Assembly (NCBI GenBank): GCA_035569495.1
Contig: DATMMX010000002.1
Coordinates: 39,234-103,233, forward strand
Length of the DNA stretch: 64,000 bases
Source: DASRDZ01 sp035569495
GTDB taxonomy: Bacteria > Chloroflexota > Dormibacteria > Aeolococcales > Aeolococcaceae
Reading direction: 5' to 3'
Below the pieces are notes generated by a model, which saw only the letters and a list, made by a program, of their open reading frames with translations, was not told where the DNA came from and made no database searches. This document shows, piece by piece, positions 25,973 to 34,709 of the stretch (positions within the stretch are counted from its first letter, which is position 1; each line of letters starts with the position of its first letter). The position numbers were made by a program, and so were the translations under genes.

Positions 25973-26940
25973 CGCTGCTCCGCAGGAACCTCCAGCACCC
26001 CCGCGAACAGCGCATCGAGATACGCCTGCGGGTCGAAGACGTTGAGGTCGTCGATCCCCTCCCCCATTCCGACAAGCTTGACCGGAACTCCCAGCTCGGC
26101 CTCGATGGCCAGCAGCGTGCCGCCGCGCGAGGTTCCGTCCAGCTTGGTCAGCACCAGGCCGGTCAACCCCACCGCCTCGTTGAACGCCCGCGCCTGGGCG
26201 ATGGCGTTCATGCCCGTCGGCGCCTCCAGCACCAGCAGCGTCTCGTGCGGACCTTCGGGGATCAGCCGCTGCACCACGCGCCGCACCTTCTTGAGCTCCT
26301 CCATCAGCGGCGACTTGGTGTGCAGCCGTCCCGCGGTGTCGACCAGCACGACGTCCACACGCCGCGCCAGCGCGGCCTGCACCGCGTCGTACACCACCGC
26401 GCCCGGGTCGGCCCCCGGCTGGTGGGCGACCACGTCGGTGTGGGCGCGATCGGCCCACAGCCGGAGCTGGTCGATGGCCGCCGCGCGGTAGGTGTCCGCG
26501 GCGGCGAGCAGGGGCACCCGGCCGTCCTCGCGCAGGCGGTGGGCGAACTTGCCCAGCGTGGTCGTCTTGCCGCTGCCGTTGACGCCGACCACCAGCACCA
26601 CCGACGGCACCGCGTCGAGGTTGAGCCGCCGGTCGCGCTGCAGCAGCAGGTCGAGCATCTCCTGCTTGAGCGCCTCCAGCGCCTTCTCGGCGTCGGGGAT
26701 GCGCTCGTCGCGGACGCGCTCGCGCAGCCGGTCGACGAGCTGCTCGGCGACGCCCATGCCGGCGTCGGCGCCGATGAGGATCTCGAGCAGGTCGTCGTAG
26801 AAGGAGTCGTCGAGGTCGCGGCGCAGCAGGACGACGTCGCGCACCTGCTCGCTGAACGACAGCGACGCCTTGTCCATGCGCCGCGACATGCGCCGCCACC
26901 ACGTCTCGCGCCGGTAGCGCTGCTGGGATTCCTCTGCCAT
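25969..26940 (-). CDS. ftsY: signal recognition particle receptor FtsY
   Basis: Membrane-associated GTPase partner of Ffh. NG domains only: GVNGSGKTTTLGKFAH, DTYRAAAIDQL, DTAGRLHTKS and TKLDGTSRGGTLLAIE, closing with GMGEGIDDLNVFDPQ. 323 residues: the acidic A domain of proteobacteria is absent, as in many Gram-positives. A basic-amphipathic N terminus (WWRRMSRRMDK) could contact the membrane. 31 nt after smc. Confidence 0.97.
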   Translation of the reverse strand: MAEESQQRYRRETWWRRMSRRMDKASLSFSEQVRDVVLLRRDLDDSFYDDLLEILIGADAGMGVAEQLVDRLRERVRDERIPDAEKALEALKQEMLDLLLQRDRRLNLDAVPSVVLVVGVNGSGKTTTLGKFAHRLREDGRVPLLAAADTYRAAAIDQLRLWADRAHTDVVAHQPGADPGAVVYDAVQAALARRVDVVLVDTAGRLHTKSPLMEELKKVRRVVQRLIPEGPHETLLVLEAPTGMNAIAQARAFNEAVGLTGLVLTKLDGTSRGGTLLAIEAELGVPVKLVGMGEGIDDLNVFDPQAYLDALFAGVLEVPAEQR

Positions 26941-26971
26941 GACGGTCGCCTAGTGTGGACCAGCGGGCAGG

Positions 26972-29900
26972 TCAGACCGCGGCGGCGACGCGCGGCGGCT
27001 CGTCGGGCACCGGGCGGCCGTTCTCGAAGCGGACGCTGAGCAGGGTGCTGGTGCCGTCGCGGTTCATGGTCACGCCGTAGAGCGCGTCGGCGGCGGCCAT
27101 GGTGACGTGGTTGTGGGTGACCACCAGGAACTGCTGGGTCGCCGACAACCGGCGCAGCAGCCGGGTGAAGCGGCCGATGTTGGCGTCGTCCAGCGGGGCG
27201 TCGACCTCGTCGAAGAGGTAGAACGGGCTGGGGTTGACCTGCTGCAGGGCGAGGATCATGGCCAGCGCGGTCAGCGCCCGCTCGCCGCCGCTGAGCAGGC
27301 TGAGCGCCTGCAGCTTCTTGCCCGGCGGCTGGGCGAGGATCTCCACCCCGGCGACGGTGGGGCGGCGGCGGCGCGGCGTGGTGGCCAGGGGCTCGCCGTC
27401 CTCGCCGGTGGCCTCGGGGTCGGGGAGCTGCTCCAGGCGCAGGGTGGCCCGGCCGCCGGGGAAGAGCTCCTCGAAGACGGCGCGGAAGTGGTAGGCGACC
27501 GCCCCGAAGACCGCGTCGAAGCGCCGCTCGACCTCGACGGCGAGGTGGTCGCCGAGGGCGCGCAGGTCGCGGCAGGCGAGGGCCAGGTCGTCGCGGTCGT
27601 GGCGGACCCGGCCGACCTTCTCGGCCAGCGCGGCGTGCTGCTCGGGGGCCAGCCCGTTGACCGGGCCCATGGCCGCGATGCGCCGCTCCAGGCGGGTGAT
27701 CTCGCGCTCGGCCTTCTCGGCGGCGGCGGCGTCCCAGTCGGAGGCCTCCTCCTCGTCGGCGCCGCCCTCGGCCTCGCGGACGGCCTCGGCCAGCTCGTCC
27801 ACCCGCGCCTGGCAGGCGGCCACCTCCTGCTCGGCGAGGGCCTGCTCGTCGGCGGCGCGGGCGGAGACCACGGCGACCTCGGCGCGCTGCTGCTCCAGGG
27901 CGTTGACCAATTGCTCCAGCTCGACCAGCGGGGCGGCGGCCATGGCCAGCACCTCGGCGGCGTCGGCGACCTCCTGCGCGGCGGTGGTCGAGGCGAAGCG
28001 GGCGCGGCGGCCGCGGGCCAGGGCGGCGAGGACGTCGCCCTCGGCGGTGAGCAGGCGCAGCTCGGCGAGGCGGGACCGCTGCTGGGCGGCGTCGAGCGCC
28101 TGGCGGGCGGCGGCGAGGCGGCGCTGCACGTCGCGCGACTCGGGCTGGACCTGGGCGATGGCCGCCTCCTGGGACCGCAGCGCCTCGGCGGCGGACTCGA
28201 GTGCGGCGCGCCGCGCGACCTGCTGCTCGCGGTCGCGCTCCACGGCGGCGCGGACCTGGTCGGCGCCGATGCGGGCGCGCTCCTCCTCCACCGCGGCGGC
28301 CACGGCGGCGTCGCGAGCGGCGGTGCGCGCCGCCTCTCGGGCCTCGCGCTCGGTCTCCAGCGCCTGACCGCGCTGCTGCTCGGCGCGCAGGGCGGTGGCG
28401 GTGGCGGCGGCTCCGGCCTGGGCCTCGGCGGCGGCCTGGCGGGCGGCCTGCATGGCGGCGACCGCGGCGTCGGCGGCGTGCTGGGCGTCCGCGAGCTCGG
28501 CGGCGGCGGTGGCGGCGCGCTCGGCGGCCTCCGCCTCGGCGGCGCGGGCGGCGGCGGCGAGGGCCAGGGCCTGGCGCTGCTCGGCGGCCAGGGCGATGGT
28601 GGCGCCGGGACGGCCGCCGCCGCGCACGCCGGCCGCGGTGACCACTGTGCCGTCGGGGAGGACGGCGCGGCCTCCCGCTGCGGCGACGGCGGTGCGGGCG
28701 GCGGCCAGGTCGGCGGCGAGCCAGGCGCCCGCCAGGCAGGCGAGCAGGGCGCCGCGGGTGCGCTCGTCGGCCTCGACCGCGTCGGCGGCGGCGCGCACGC
28801 CGGGCGGGGGCTCGATGGTGCGGTGGGATGCGAAGGCGCCGAGCACCTCCTCGCGCAGCCCGCCGTCGGCGAGCCGCGCCGCCGCGGCGTCGAGATCGTC
28901 CACCACCCAGGCGGCCAGGTGCGCCTCCAGGGCCGCCTCGACCGCGGCCTCGTCGGCGCCGTCGACGACCCGGAAGCACTCCACCAGGCGGGTGCCGCTG
29001 AGCTCGCCCCGCTCGACCGCGGCGGCAACCGCCCCACCGCCCAGCGCGCCCTCGACCTGGCCGTGCAGCGCGGCCGCCCGAGCTTCGGCCTCGCGCGCCG
29101 CGCTGCGCGCCTGCGCGGCGGACTGCTCCGCGGCGATGCCCCGCTCGCGCGCGCCGGCGGCGGCGTCGCGGGCGGCGGCGGCGGCGCGCTGCGCCTCCTC
29201 CAGCTCGACGGCGAGGCGCTCGGCGGCGCGGGCGGCGGCGGCCGCGGCCTCGGCCAGGTCGTCGATGCGCTCGCGGGCGGCGCGCGCCTCGGCGACCAGG
29301 CGGCCGACCGCCTCGTCGAGCAGCTCCGCGCGGGCCAGGTGGTCACGCACGGCGGCGGCCGCGGCGGCGTGGCTGCGCTCGGCGGTCTGCAGCCGGAGCT
29401 CGCCATCCTGGAGCGCCTCGTCGGCCTCGCGGACCTCGGCGGCCACCTGCGAGTGCGCCTGGCGCAGCTCGGCGAGCCGCGCCTCCATGGCGGCCAGGCG
29501 CGCCTCCAGCTCGTCGCCGCTGCGGCTCAGCTCGCCGATCTGCAGCAGCGCCCGCTCACCCTCGACGCCCGCCCCGGCGACCTCCTGCACCGCCCCCGAG
29601 CGCTGCAAAACCCCCGCGACTTCGCGGTCGGCCCAGCGGCGGATCTCCCCGGAGTGGCGCTCGGCGTCGACGCGGGCGGTCTCCAGCCGCTGCGCCGCGG
29701 TGCGCTGCGCCTCGCGGGCCTCGACCAGGTTGAGCCGCTCCTCCTCCAGGCGGTCGGTGAAGCCGGCCTCGGCCTCGATGGCCGCCTCGGCGCGGTGCAG
29801 GGCGGTGGTCAGCCGCGCCCTGGCCTGGCGGAGCTGGGCCCGCGCGGCGCGCCACGACTCGCGGGCCAGCGAGCCGCGCAGCTCGCCGAGCCGCTCGGCC

Positions 29901-30553
29901 AGGGCGCGGTGCTCCAGGGCGACCTCGGCCTGGGTGGCCAGCTCGGCGAGGCGGGGCTCGGCGTCGGCGAGCAGGTCCTCCATGCGCAGCAGCCGGGTCT
30001 CGACCTGGGCGACGCGCTCCAGGGTGTCCTCCCGCGCGGCCCGGACGGCGCGCACGCCCGCGGCCTCCTCGATGAGCACGCGGCGCTGCTGGGGGGTGGC
30101 CTGGATGATGCCGTCGATGTCGTTCTGGGCGACCACCGCGTAGCCCGACTGGGTCAGCCCGGTGGCGCCGAGCACGCGCTCCAGGTCGCGGAGGCGGACC
30201 CGGCCGCCGTTGAGGCGGTACTCGCTGTCGCCGTTGCGGGTGACCCGGCGCTGGATGGCCACCTCGGCGTCGTCGACGGGCAGGCGGCCGTCCTCGTTGT
30301 CGAGGGTGAGCACCACCTCGGCCACTCCCATCGGCGCCTTGCCCTGGCCGCCGGCGTAGATGACCTCGTCCATGCGGGCGCCGCGCAGCTCGCGGGCGTT
30401 GGTCTCGCCGAGCGCCCAGCGGATGGCGTCGACCAGGTTGCTCTTGCCGCTCCCGTTGGGACCGACCACGGCGGTGATCCCGGGCTCGAGCAGCACCTCG
30501 CTCCGGCGCGCGAAGGTCTTGAAGCCGGACAGCGCGACACGGCGAAGCCTCAT
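26972..30553 (-). CDS. smc: chromosome segregation ATPase SMC
   Basis: Condensin ATPase. Walker A GPNGSGKSNLVDA at 31-43, two very long Ala/Glu/Arg-rich coiled coils, a hinge near 500-650 (with GGGAVAAAVERGELSGTRL), and the C-terminal signature LLSGGERALTALAMILA plus Walker B FYLFDEVDAPLDDANI. 1193 residues, normal length. GGAGAA lies about 10 nt before the ATG and may also serve as a -10 box. Its upstream region has two perfect CAACATGTTG palindromes. scpA and scpB are not in the window. Confidence 0.98.
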   Translation of the reverse strand: MRLRRVALSGFKTFARRSEVLLEPGITAVVGPNGSGKSNLVDAIRWALGETNARELRGARMDEVIYAGGQGKAPMGVAEVVLTLDNEDGRLPVDDAEVAIQRRVTRNGDSEYRLNGGRVRLRDLERVLGATGLTQSGYAVVAQNDIDGIIQATPQQRRVLIEEAAGVRAVRAAREDTLERVAQVETRLLRMEDLLADAEPRLAELATQAEVALEHRALAERLGELRGSLARESWRAARAQLRQARARLTTALHRAEAAIEAEAGFTDRLEEERLNLVEAREAQRTAAQRLETARVDAERHSGEIRRWADREVAGVLQRSGAVQEVAGAGVEGERALLQIGELSRSGDELEARLAAMEARLAELRQAHSQVAAEVREADEALQDGELRLQTAERSHAAAAAAVRDHLARAELLDEAVGRLVAEARAARERIDDLAEAAAAAARAAERLAVELEEAQRAAAAARDAAAGARERGIAAEQSAAQARSAAREAEARAAALHGQVEGALGGGAVAAAVERGELSGTRLVECFRVVDGADEAAVEAALEAHLAAWVVDDLDAAAARLADGGLREEVLGAFASHRTIEPPPGVRAAADAVEADERTRGALLACLAGAWLAADLAAARTAVAAAGGRAVLPDGTVVTAAGVRGGGRPGATIALAAEQRQALALAAAARAAEAEAAERAATAAAELADAQHAADAAVAAMQAARQAAAEAQAGAAATATALRAEQQRGQALETEREAREAARTAARDAAVAAAVEEERARIGADQVRAAVERDREQQVARRAALESAAEALRSQEAAIAQVQPESRDVQRRLAAARQALDAAQQRSRLAELRLLTAEGDVLAALARGRRARFASTTAAQEVADAAEVLAMAAAPLVELEQLVNALEQQRAEVAVVSARAADEQALAEQEVAACQARVDELAEAVREAEGGADEEEASDWDAAAAEKAEREITRLERRIAAMGPVNGLAPEQHAALAEKVGRVRHDRDDLALACRDLRALGDHLAVEVERRFDAVFGAVAYHFRAVFEELFPGGRATLRLEQLPDPEATGEDGEPLATTPRRRRPTVAGVEILAQPPGKKLQALSLLSGGERALTALAMILALQQVNPSPFYLFDEVDAPLDDANIGRFTRLLRRLSATQQFLVVTHNHVTMAAADALYGVTMNRDGTSTLLSVRFENGRPVPDEPPRVAAAV

Positions 30554-30560
30554 CGCGGGG

Positions 30561-30630
30561 ATTCTCCGGTGGGTGGGGCGGCGGCGTCAACATGTTGAGC
30601 GCGACCGTTTCGTGCCCACAACATGTTGTG
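30561..30630 (-). promoter_or_regulatory. smc promoter with paired palindromic operators
   Basis: Two copies of the perfect palindrome CAACATGTTG lie at 30588-30597 and 30619-30628, 31 bp apart; the distal one extends to CACAACATGTTGTG (30617-30630). Reading toward smc, the proximal palindrome runs straight into a -35 box TTGACG (30590-30585), followed after 18 nt by GAGAAT (30566-30561), 8 nt before the ATG. The same geometry is found upstream of the ParB-like gene at 53667-53733. The bound factor is unknown. Confidence 0.65.
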
Positions 30631-30695
30631 GCCGAAGCTCGGCCAGGGTCGGCACGGCACGACGTGCAGGGTAGCGCGATCCGGCCGCCCGCGGA

Positions 30696-32054
30696 TCAGG
30701 ACTCGGGGGTCTCTGGGGCGGTGCCGGGGCGGCGGCGGCCCCGTCCGCCGCGGCGGCCTCGGCGGCTGGGGCGGCGGGTCTCTTCGCCCTCGGCGGAGGC
30801 GGGCGGGCGCTGTGCTCTTGGCGTCGTGGTTCCGCCGCCGGCCTGACGGCGGCCGCCCTCCCTGGGCGGTGGTTCCGCCGGCGGATTTTGATCCTGCGCC
30901 TGGGCGCGACGGCGCGTGCTCGCCGGGGGACGGCCGCCCGCAGGCTTGGAGGCAACCCCGGAAAAACCGGCCGGGGCGCCGTTGCCGCGACGGGAGGACG
31001 CCGCATTCCGGCCGGAACTCGAGGCCTCCCCGCCCCCGCGGCTGCGCTGCCGTGGAGCCGGGGGCGGCGGCAGTGGCGGTGGTGGTGGCGGCGCAGCCTC
31101 AGGCTCGACCGGCGCCACTCGCCCCACCAGCGCCTCCGCCGCCGAGCGGATCGCCCCGAGCAGCCCGCGCCGCCGCTTCTGCGGCCCCTCGCCCGCGTGC
31201 TCCGCGAGCAGCGGCGGCACCGCGTCGCGCTCGCTGCGCCGCCCGGCCACGCTGCGGTCCGCCGCCACCTCGGCGACCCGGCGCCGCACCCGTGGCGGCT
31301 CGCCGGCGGTGGCCCGCCCCGCGTCGCGCGCGGAGCGCGCCGCCCGCACGGGCGCCGTCCCCGCCGCCGCCCGCGGAGCGCGCTTCTTGGGCCGCTTGCC
31401 CAGCGTCTCCAGCGCCGCCCGTGCCGACGCCTGCTCGGCCGCCTGCTTGGTCCCGCCCCGCCCGGTGCCGACCACCTCGCCGCCGACGATCGCCTCGGCG
31501 GTGTACTCCCGCTTGTGCCCCGGCCCCGAGCCCGCGGTGACGCGGTAGTTGGGCGTGGTGCCGGTGCGCTCCTGGGCGGCCTCCTGGAGCTTGCCCTTGA
31601 AGTTCTCGTCGCTCCACTCGGCGAGGTCGCCGATGTTCTGCAGGAAGACGCGCGTGGCGACGCGGTACCCCTGGTCGAGGAAGATCGCCCCGATCAGCGC
31701 CTCGAAGGAGTTGGCCAGCAGCGAGGGAAGCTGGCGGGCGCCGGTCTTGGCCGCGCCCTTGCCGACGTAGAGGGCCTCGCCGAGGTGGAGGCGCTCGGCC
31801 AGCCGGGCCAGGGTCACGGTGTTGACCAGGGCGGCGCGGAGCTGGGTGAGCTGCCCCTCGTCGTACTCGGGGAAGCGGCGGAACAGGTACTCGCCGACGA
31901 CGAGCTCGAGCACCGCGTCGCCGAGGTACTCGAGGCGCTCGTTGTCGTGCCCGGGCCCGCTGGGCCGCCCGCGCTCGTTGTTCCACGAGGCGTGGGTCAT
32001 CGCCTCGCGGAGCAGCTCGCCACGGCGGAAGCGGACGCTGATGCGCTCCTGCAG
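30696..32054 (-). CDS. rnc: ribonuclease III with long disordered basic C-terminal tail
   Basis: Double-stranded-RNA endonuclease. Numbering from the CTG at 32054: RNase III signature NERLEYLGDAVLELVVGEYL at 38-57 with Glu39, Glu42 and Asp46, and Glu118 in NSFEALIGAIFLD; the usual second Asp is Asn115. The dsRNA-binding domain covers about 150-218. Then comes a tail of about 230 residues rich in Arg, Pro, Gly and Ala ending in RRPSRRGRRGGRGRRRPG, found in few RNase III proteins. No ATG, GTG or TTG is in frame between acpP and Met19 of this numbering (ATG at 32000), so the start is unresolved: CTG, or an AUC six codons later, or a longer upstream reading. Between acpP and smc as in Bacillus. 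Confidence 0.85.
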   Translation of the reverse strand: MQERISVRFRRGELLREAMTHASWNNERGRPSGPGHDNERLEYLGDAVLELVVGEYLFRRFPEYDEGQLTQLRAALVNTVTLARLAERLHLGEALYVGKGAAKTGARQLPSLLANSFEALIGAIFLDQGYRVATRVFLQNIGDLAEWSDENFKGKLQEAAQERTGTTPNYRVTAGSGPGHKREYTAEAIVGGEVVGTGRGGTKQAAEQASARAALETLGKRPKKRAPRAAAGTAPVRAARSARDAGRATAGEPPRVRRRVAEVAADRSVAGRRSERDAVPPLLAEHAGEGPQKRRRGLLGAIRSAAEALVGRVAPVEPEAAPPPPPPLPPPPAPRQRSRGGGEASSSGRNAASSRRGNGAPAGFSGVASKPAGGRPPASTRRRAQAQDQNPPAEPPPREGGRRQAGGGTTTPRAQRPPASAEGEETRRPSRRGRRGGRGRRRPGTAPETPES

Positions 32055-32149
32055 CCCCTCGAGCTGGGCGGCGCCCTCGGCCTCCTCAGGACTGAGCTGG
32101 GAGGCGGGCGGCGCCGGGCTCGGCGGGGCCGGGGGCGCGGGGCTGAGGG

Positions 32150-32398
32150 CTAGCTGACCGTCCCCAGCTTCTCCTGGACGTACTCCCAGGCCTGTCCCAC
32201 CGTCCCGATCCTCTCCGCGTCCTCGTCCGAGATCTCCATCCCGTACTCCTCCTCGAAGGCCATGATCAGCTCGACGAGGTCCAGGGAGTCCGCGTTCAGG
32301 TCGTCGACGAAGCTCGCTTCCGGGGTCACCTGCTCCGGCTCCACGCCGAGCTGTTCCACCACGATCCCCTTGAACTTCTCGAAGTTCGCGTCTGCCAT
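32150..32398 (-). CDS. acpP: acyl carrier protein
   Basis: 82-residue carrier of fatty acyl chains as 4'-phosphopantetheine thioesters. The modification site is Ser38 in DDLNADSLDLVELIM. Acidic helices EEEYGMEISDEDAERIG are typical. GGGAG lies 5-6 nt before the ATG. fabG lies 643 nt upstream and rnc follows. The whole gene lies inside an uninterrupted reading frame that links an upstream coding-like stretch to rnc. Confidence 0.97.
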   Translation of the reverse strand: MADANFEKFKGIVVEQLGVEPEQVTPEASFVDDLNADSLDLVELIMAFEEEYGMEISDEDAERIGTVGQAWEYVQEKLGTVS

Positions 32399-33008
32399 CG
32401 GTGCTCCCTTGTGCGGCCTCCGTTGCATGGGCCGTATCAGTCTGACGGGTCGGATGATCGCTCGGCTCGGCGGCGGGACGGCTCCAGGCGAGCGGACCTG
32501 AGGCGCCGTCGAGGACGGGAGGCGGCGGCACGGACGCCGTCTCCGAAGGGGGAGAAGCCAGGGGGGGCGCGCTGGTTTCTGGCGCGGCGGAGATGTGGTC
32601 GCCGGGCGGGGCCTCGGCGGTGGGCTCGGCGCCCAGCTCGACCGCCGGCGCGGCGGCCTGCTCGACGTCGCCCTCGGCGGGGCTGCGCCGGCGGCGCGTG
32701 CCCCCGCGGCGGCCGCGGTGCTGGCGGCGGCGCTGCGCCCCCTCGCCCTCGGCCTCGGCGTCCGGCGTGGCGTCGTCGTGGACGCGCGCGGCTTCGCTCG
32801 GCACTGTGCCGGCGTCGCCTGCTCCGCCGGCGGTCGTGGCGGACGGTGCCGCCGTGTCGCCGCCGGCATCGTGGGGAGCGGCGCTCGGGGCGCGACGCGC
32901 GGGTGCGCGGCGTCGCCGGCCGGAGGGTCGCCCGCCAGGATGCGGTTCGGAGTCGGAGCCGCCGACGCCGGTGCCGCTGACGGTCACGTCCGGCGTCGTC
33001 TCAGACAC
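32399..33008 (-). other. coding-like open frame between fabG and acpP, no stop before rnc
   Basis: From a GTG at 33008 (SETTPDVTVSGTGVGG) a frame stays open through acpP and into rnc, 770 codons in all. In the first 180 codons the third positions are strongly G/C and the residues look real: acidic and Thr/Ser stretches (DDATPDAEAEGEGAQ) and a basic patch RRRQHRGRRGGTRRRRS much like the rnc tail. From about 32470 to acpP third-position bias is lost, as in a leader. It may be a separate disordered protein whose stop was lost by frameshift or sequence error, or an N-terminal extension of RNase III. This accounts for the 600-nt gap between fabG and acpP; no other gene is seen there. Confidence 0.4.
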
Positions 33009-33041
33009 GTATGCGCCGCATTCTACTCCGCCGCAGAACGA

Positions 33042-33794
33042 TCAGGCGCCCATCCCTCCGTCGACGTGCAGCACGTGTCCCGTGATGTACGACGACAGCG
33101 GTGAGGCGAGGAAGGCGATCGCCGCGGCGACCTCGTCGGCGGTGCCCATGCGCCCCAGCGGGATCTGCTCCACCGCGCGCACCCGCACCTGGGTGTCGAG
33201 AGTTTCTGTCATGTCTGTCTCGATGAAGCCGGGGGCCACGGCGTTGACGGTGATGGTGCGGCTGCCCACCTCGCGGGCCAGTGACTTGGTCATGCCGATC
33301 AGTCCCGCCTTGGCCGCGGCGTAGTTGGCCTGGCCGGGATTTCCCCGCACCCCGCTGATGCTGGAGACGTTGATGATGCGGCCCCAGCGCTGCCGCAGCA
33401 TCGGCCGCAGCGCGGCGCGGCAGACGACGAAGGCGGCGGTGAGGTCGACGTCGATGACCGCGCGCCAGTCGGCGTCGGACATGCGCATGGCCAGGTTGTC
33501 GCGGGCCAACCCGGCGTTGTTGACCACCACGTCGACACCGCCCAGCGCCTCCAGTGTGCGCGGCACCAGTGCGGCCGCCTGCTCCGCGTCGGACAGGTCG
33601 GCACCGAGGGTGACCGCGTCGACGCCGTGCCGGCGCACCTCTTCGGCGACCTGCTCGGCGGCTCCCGCGTTGCTGCCAAATCCGACCGCAACCGAGGCAC
33701 CCTCGCTGGCCAGCGCCAGGGCGGCGGCGCGGCCGATGCCCCGCGAGGCGCCGGTGACCAGGGCGACGCGGCCCGCCAGGCTGCGCTCAGGCAT
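33042..33794 (-). CDS. fabG: 3-oxoacyl-ACP reductase
   Basis: NADPH-dependent reductase of fatty acid elongation. Short-chain dehydrogenase motifs: TGASRGIGRA at 14-23, NNAGLARDN, Ser in NVSSISGVRG and YAAAK catalytic pair, and the C-terminal SSYITGHVLHVDGGM. The GLARDN and PGFIETDMTE segments favour FabG over other SDRs. 250 residues; overlaps fabD by 8 nt. Confidence 0.96.
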   Translation of the reverse strand: MPERSLAGRVALVTGASRGIGRAAALALASEGASVAVGFGSNAGAAEQVAEEVRRHGVDAVTLGADLSDAEQAAALVPRTLEALGGVDVVVNNAGLARDNLAMRMSDADWRAVIDVDLTAAFVVCRAALRPMLRQRWGRIINVSSISGVRGNPGQANYAAAKAGLIGMTKSLAREVGSRTITVNAVAPGFIETDMTETLDTQVRVRAVEQIPLGRMGTADEVAAAIAFLASPLSSYITGHVLHVDGGMGA

Positions 33795-34704
33795 GCACGG
33801 CCACCGCGTCGTCGAGGCGCGAGACGGAGACGGTGCGGGCCTCGGGGGCGATGCGCCGGGCCAGGCCGCTCAGCACCGAGCCTGGGCCGACCTCGACGAG
33901 CAGCTCGGCGCCGAGCGAGCGCAGCGTGGTGACGCAGTCAACCCAGCGCACCGGGGCGGTGAGCTGGCGGCGCAGGCGGTCGCGCAGGCCGGTGGCGTCG
34001 CTGACCGCTTCGCCATCGACGTTGCAGGCCACCGGCACCGTCGCGTCGCGGAACGCGGCCGCGTCGAGCAGGGCGCCGAAGCGCTCGGCGGCGGGCGCCA
34101 TCAGCGGCGAGTGGAAGGCGCCGCTGACGTTGAGCGGCATGGCCCGGCGCACGCCACGCTCCCTGGCCAGGACCAGCGCCCGGTCGAGGGCGTCGCGCGC
34201 GCCGCTGAGCACCACCTGGCCCGGCGCGTTGAGGTTGGCGACGACCACCACTCCCCCACCCTCGGCGGCGACGTCGCGGCAGATCTCCTCGGCCAGCGCC
34301 GCCTCGGCGCCGAGCAGCGCCGCCATGCCGCCCTCACGCATCGCCGCCATCGCCCGTCCGCGCTCGACCACCAGGCCCATCGCCTCGGCGGGGTCGAGGG
34401 CGCCCACGGCGACCAGGGCGGCGTACTCGCCGACGCTGTGCCCGGCGACGCCGACCACCTCCAATCCCTCGGCGGCATGCATCACCGCCTCGGCCAGGAC
34501 GGCCTCGACCAGCAGCAGGGCAGGCTGGGCGATGTCGGTGGGACGCAGCGCGTCGTCGTCTCCGGCGAGCGCGGCGCGCAGATCGAGGCCGCGTGCGGAC
34601 GCGGCGTCGAGGAGGGTGCGCGCCAGGGCCGTGTCGAGCAGGCCCTCGGCCATTCCCGCGACCTGGCTGCCCTGGCCGGGGAAGGTGAGCGCAGCGCGGA
34701 TCAG
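33787..34704 (-). CDS. fabD: malonyl-CoA:ACP transacylase
   Basis: Loads malonyl units onto ACP. FPGQGSQVAGMAEG at 8-21, nucleophile Ser90 in GVAGHSVGEYAALV, Arg in RGRAMAAM and His in SGAFHSPLM. About 305 residues. The reading begins right after the rpmF stop, but no ATG, GTG or TTG precedes the conserved N terminus in frame. CTG at 34704 or ATC at 34701, with AGGTGAG just before, are the only fits; the first ATG (Met18) would cut the GQGSQ motif. plsX and fabH, usually beside fabD, are absent. Confidence 0.92.
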   Translation of the reverse strand: MIRAALTFPGQGSQVAGMAEGLLDTALARTLLDAASARGLDLRAALAGDDDALRPTDIAQPALLLVEAVLAEAVMHAAEGLEVVGVAGHSVGEYAALVAVGALDPAEAMGLVVERGRAMAAMREGGMAALLGAEAALAEEICRDVAAEGGGVVVVANLNAPGQVVLSGARDALDRALVLARERGVRRAMPLNVSGAFHSPLMAPAAERFGALLDAAAFRDATVPVACNVDGEAVSDATGLRDRLRRQLTAPVRWVDCVTTLRSLGAELLVEVGPGSVLSGLARRIAPEARTVSVSRLDDAVAVHA

Positions 34705-34709
34705 CTCAC

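Noticed and set aside
27107..30598. 1163-codon open frame opposite smc
   Set aside because: Gly/Leu/Arg-rich translation with no domain; mirrors the codon bias of smc coiled coils.
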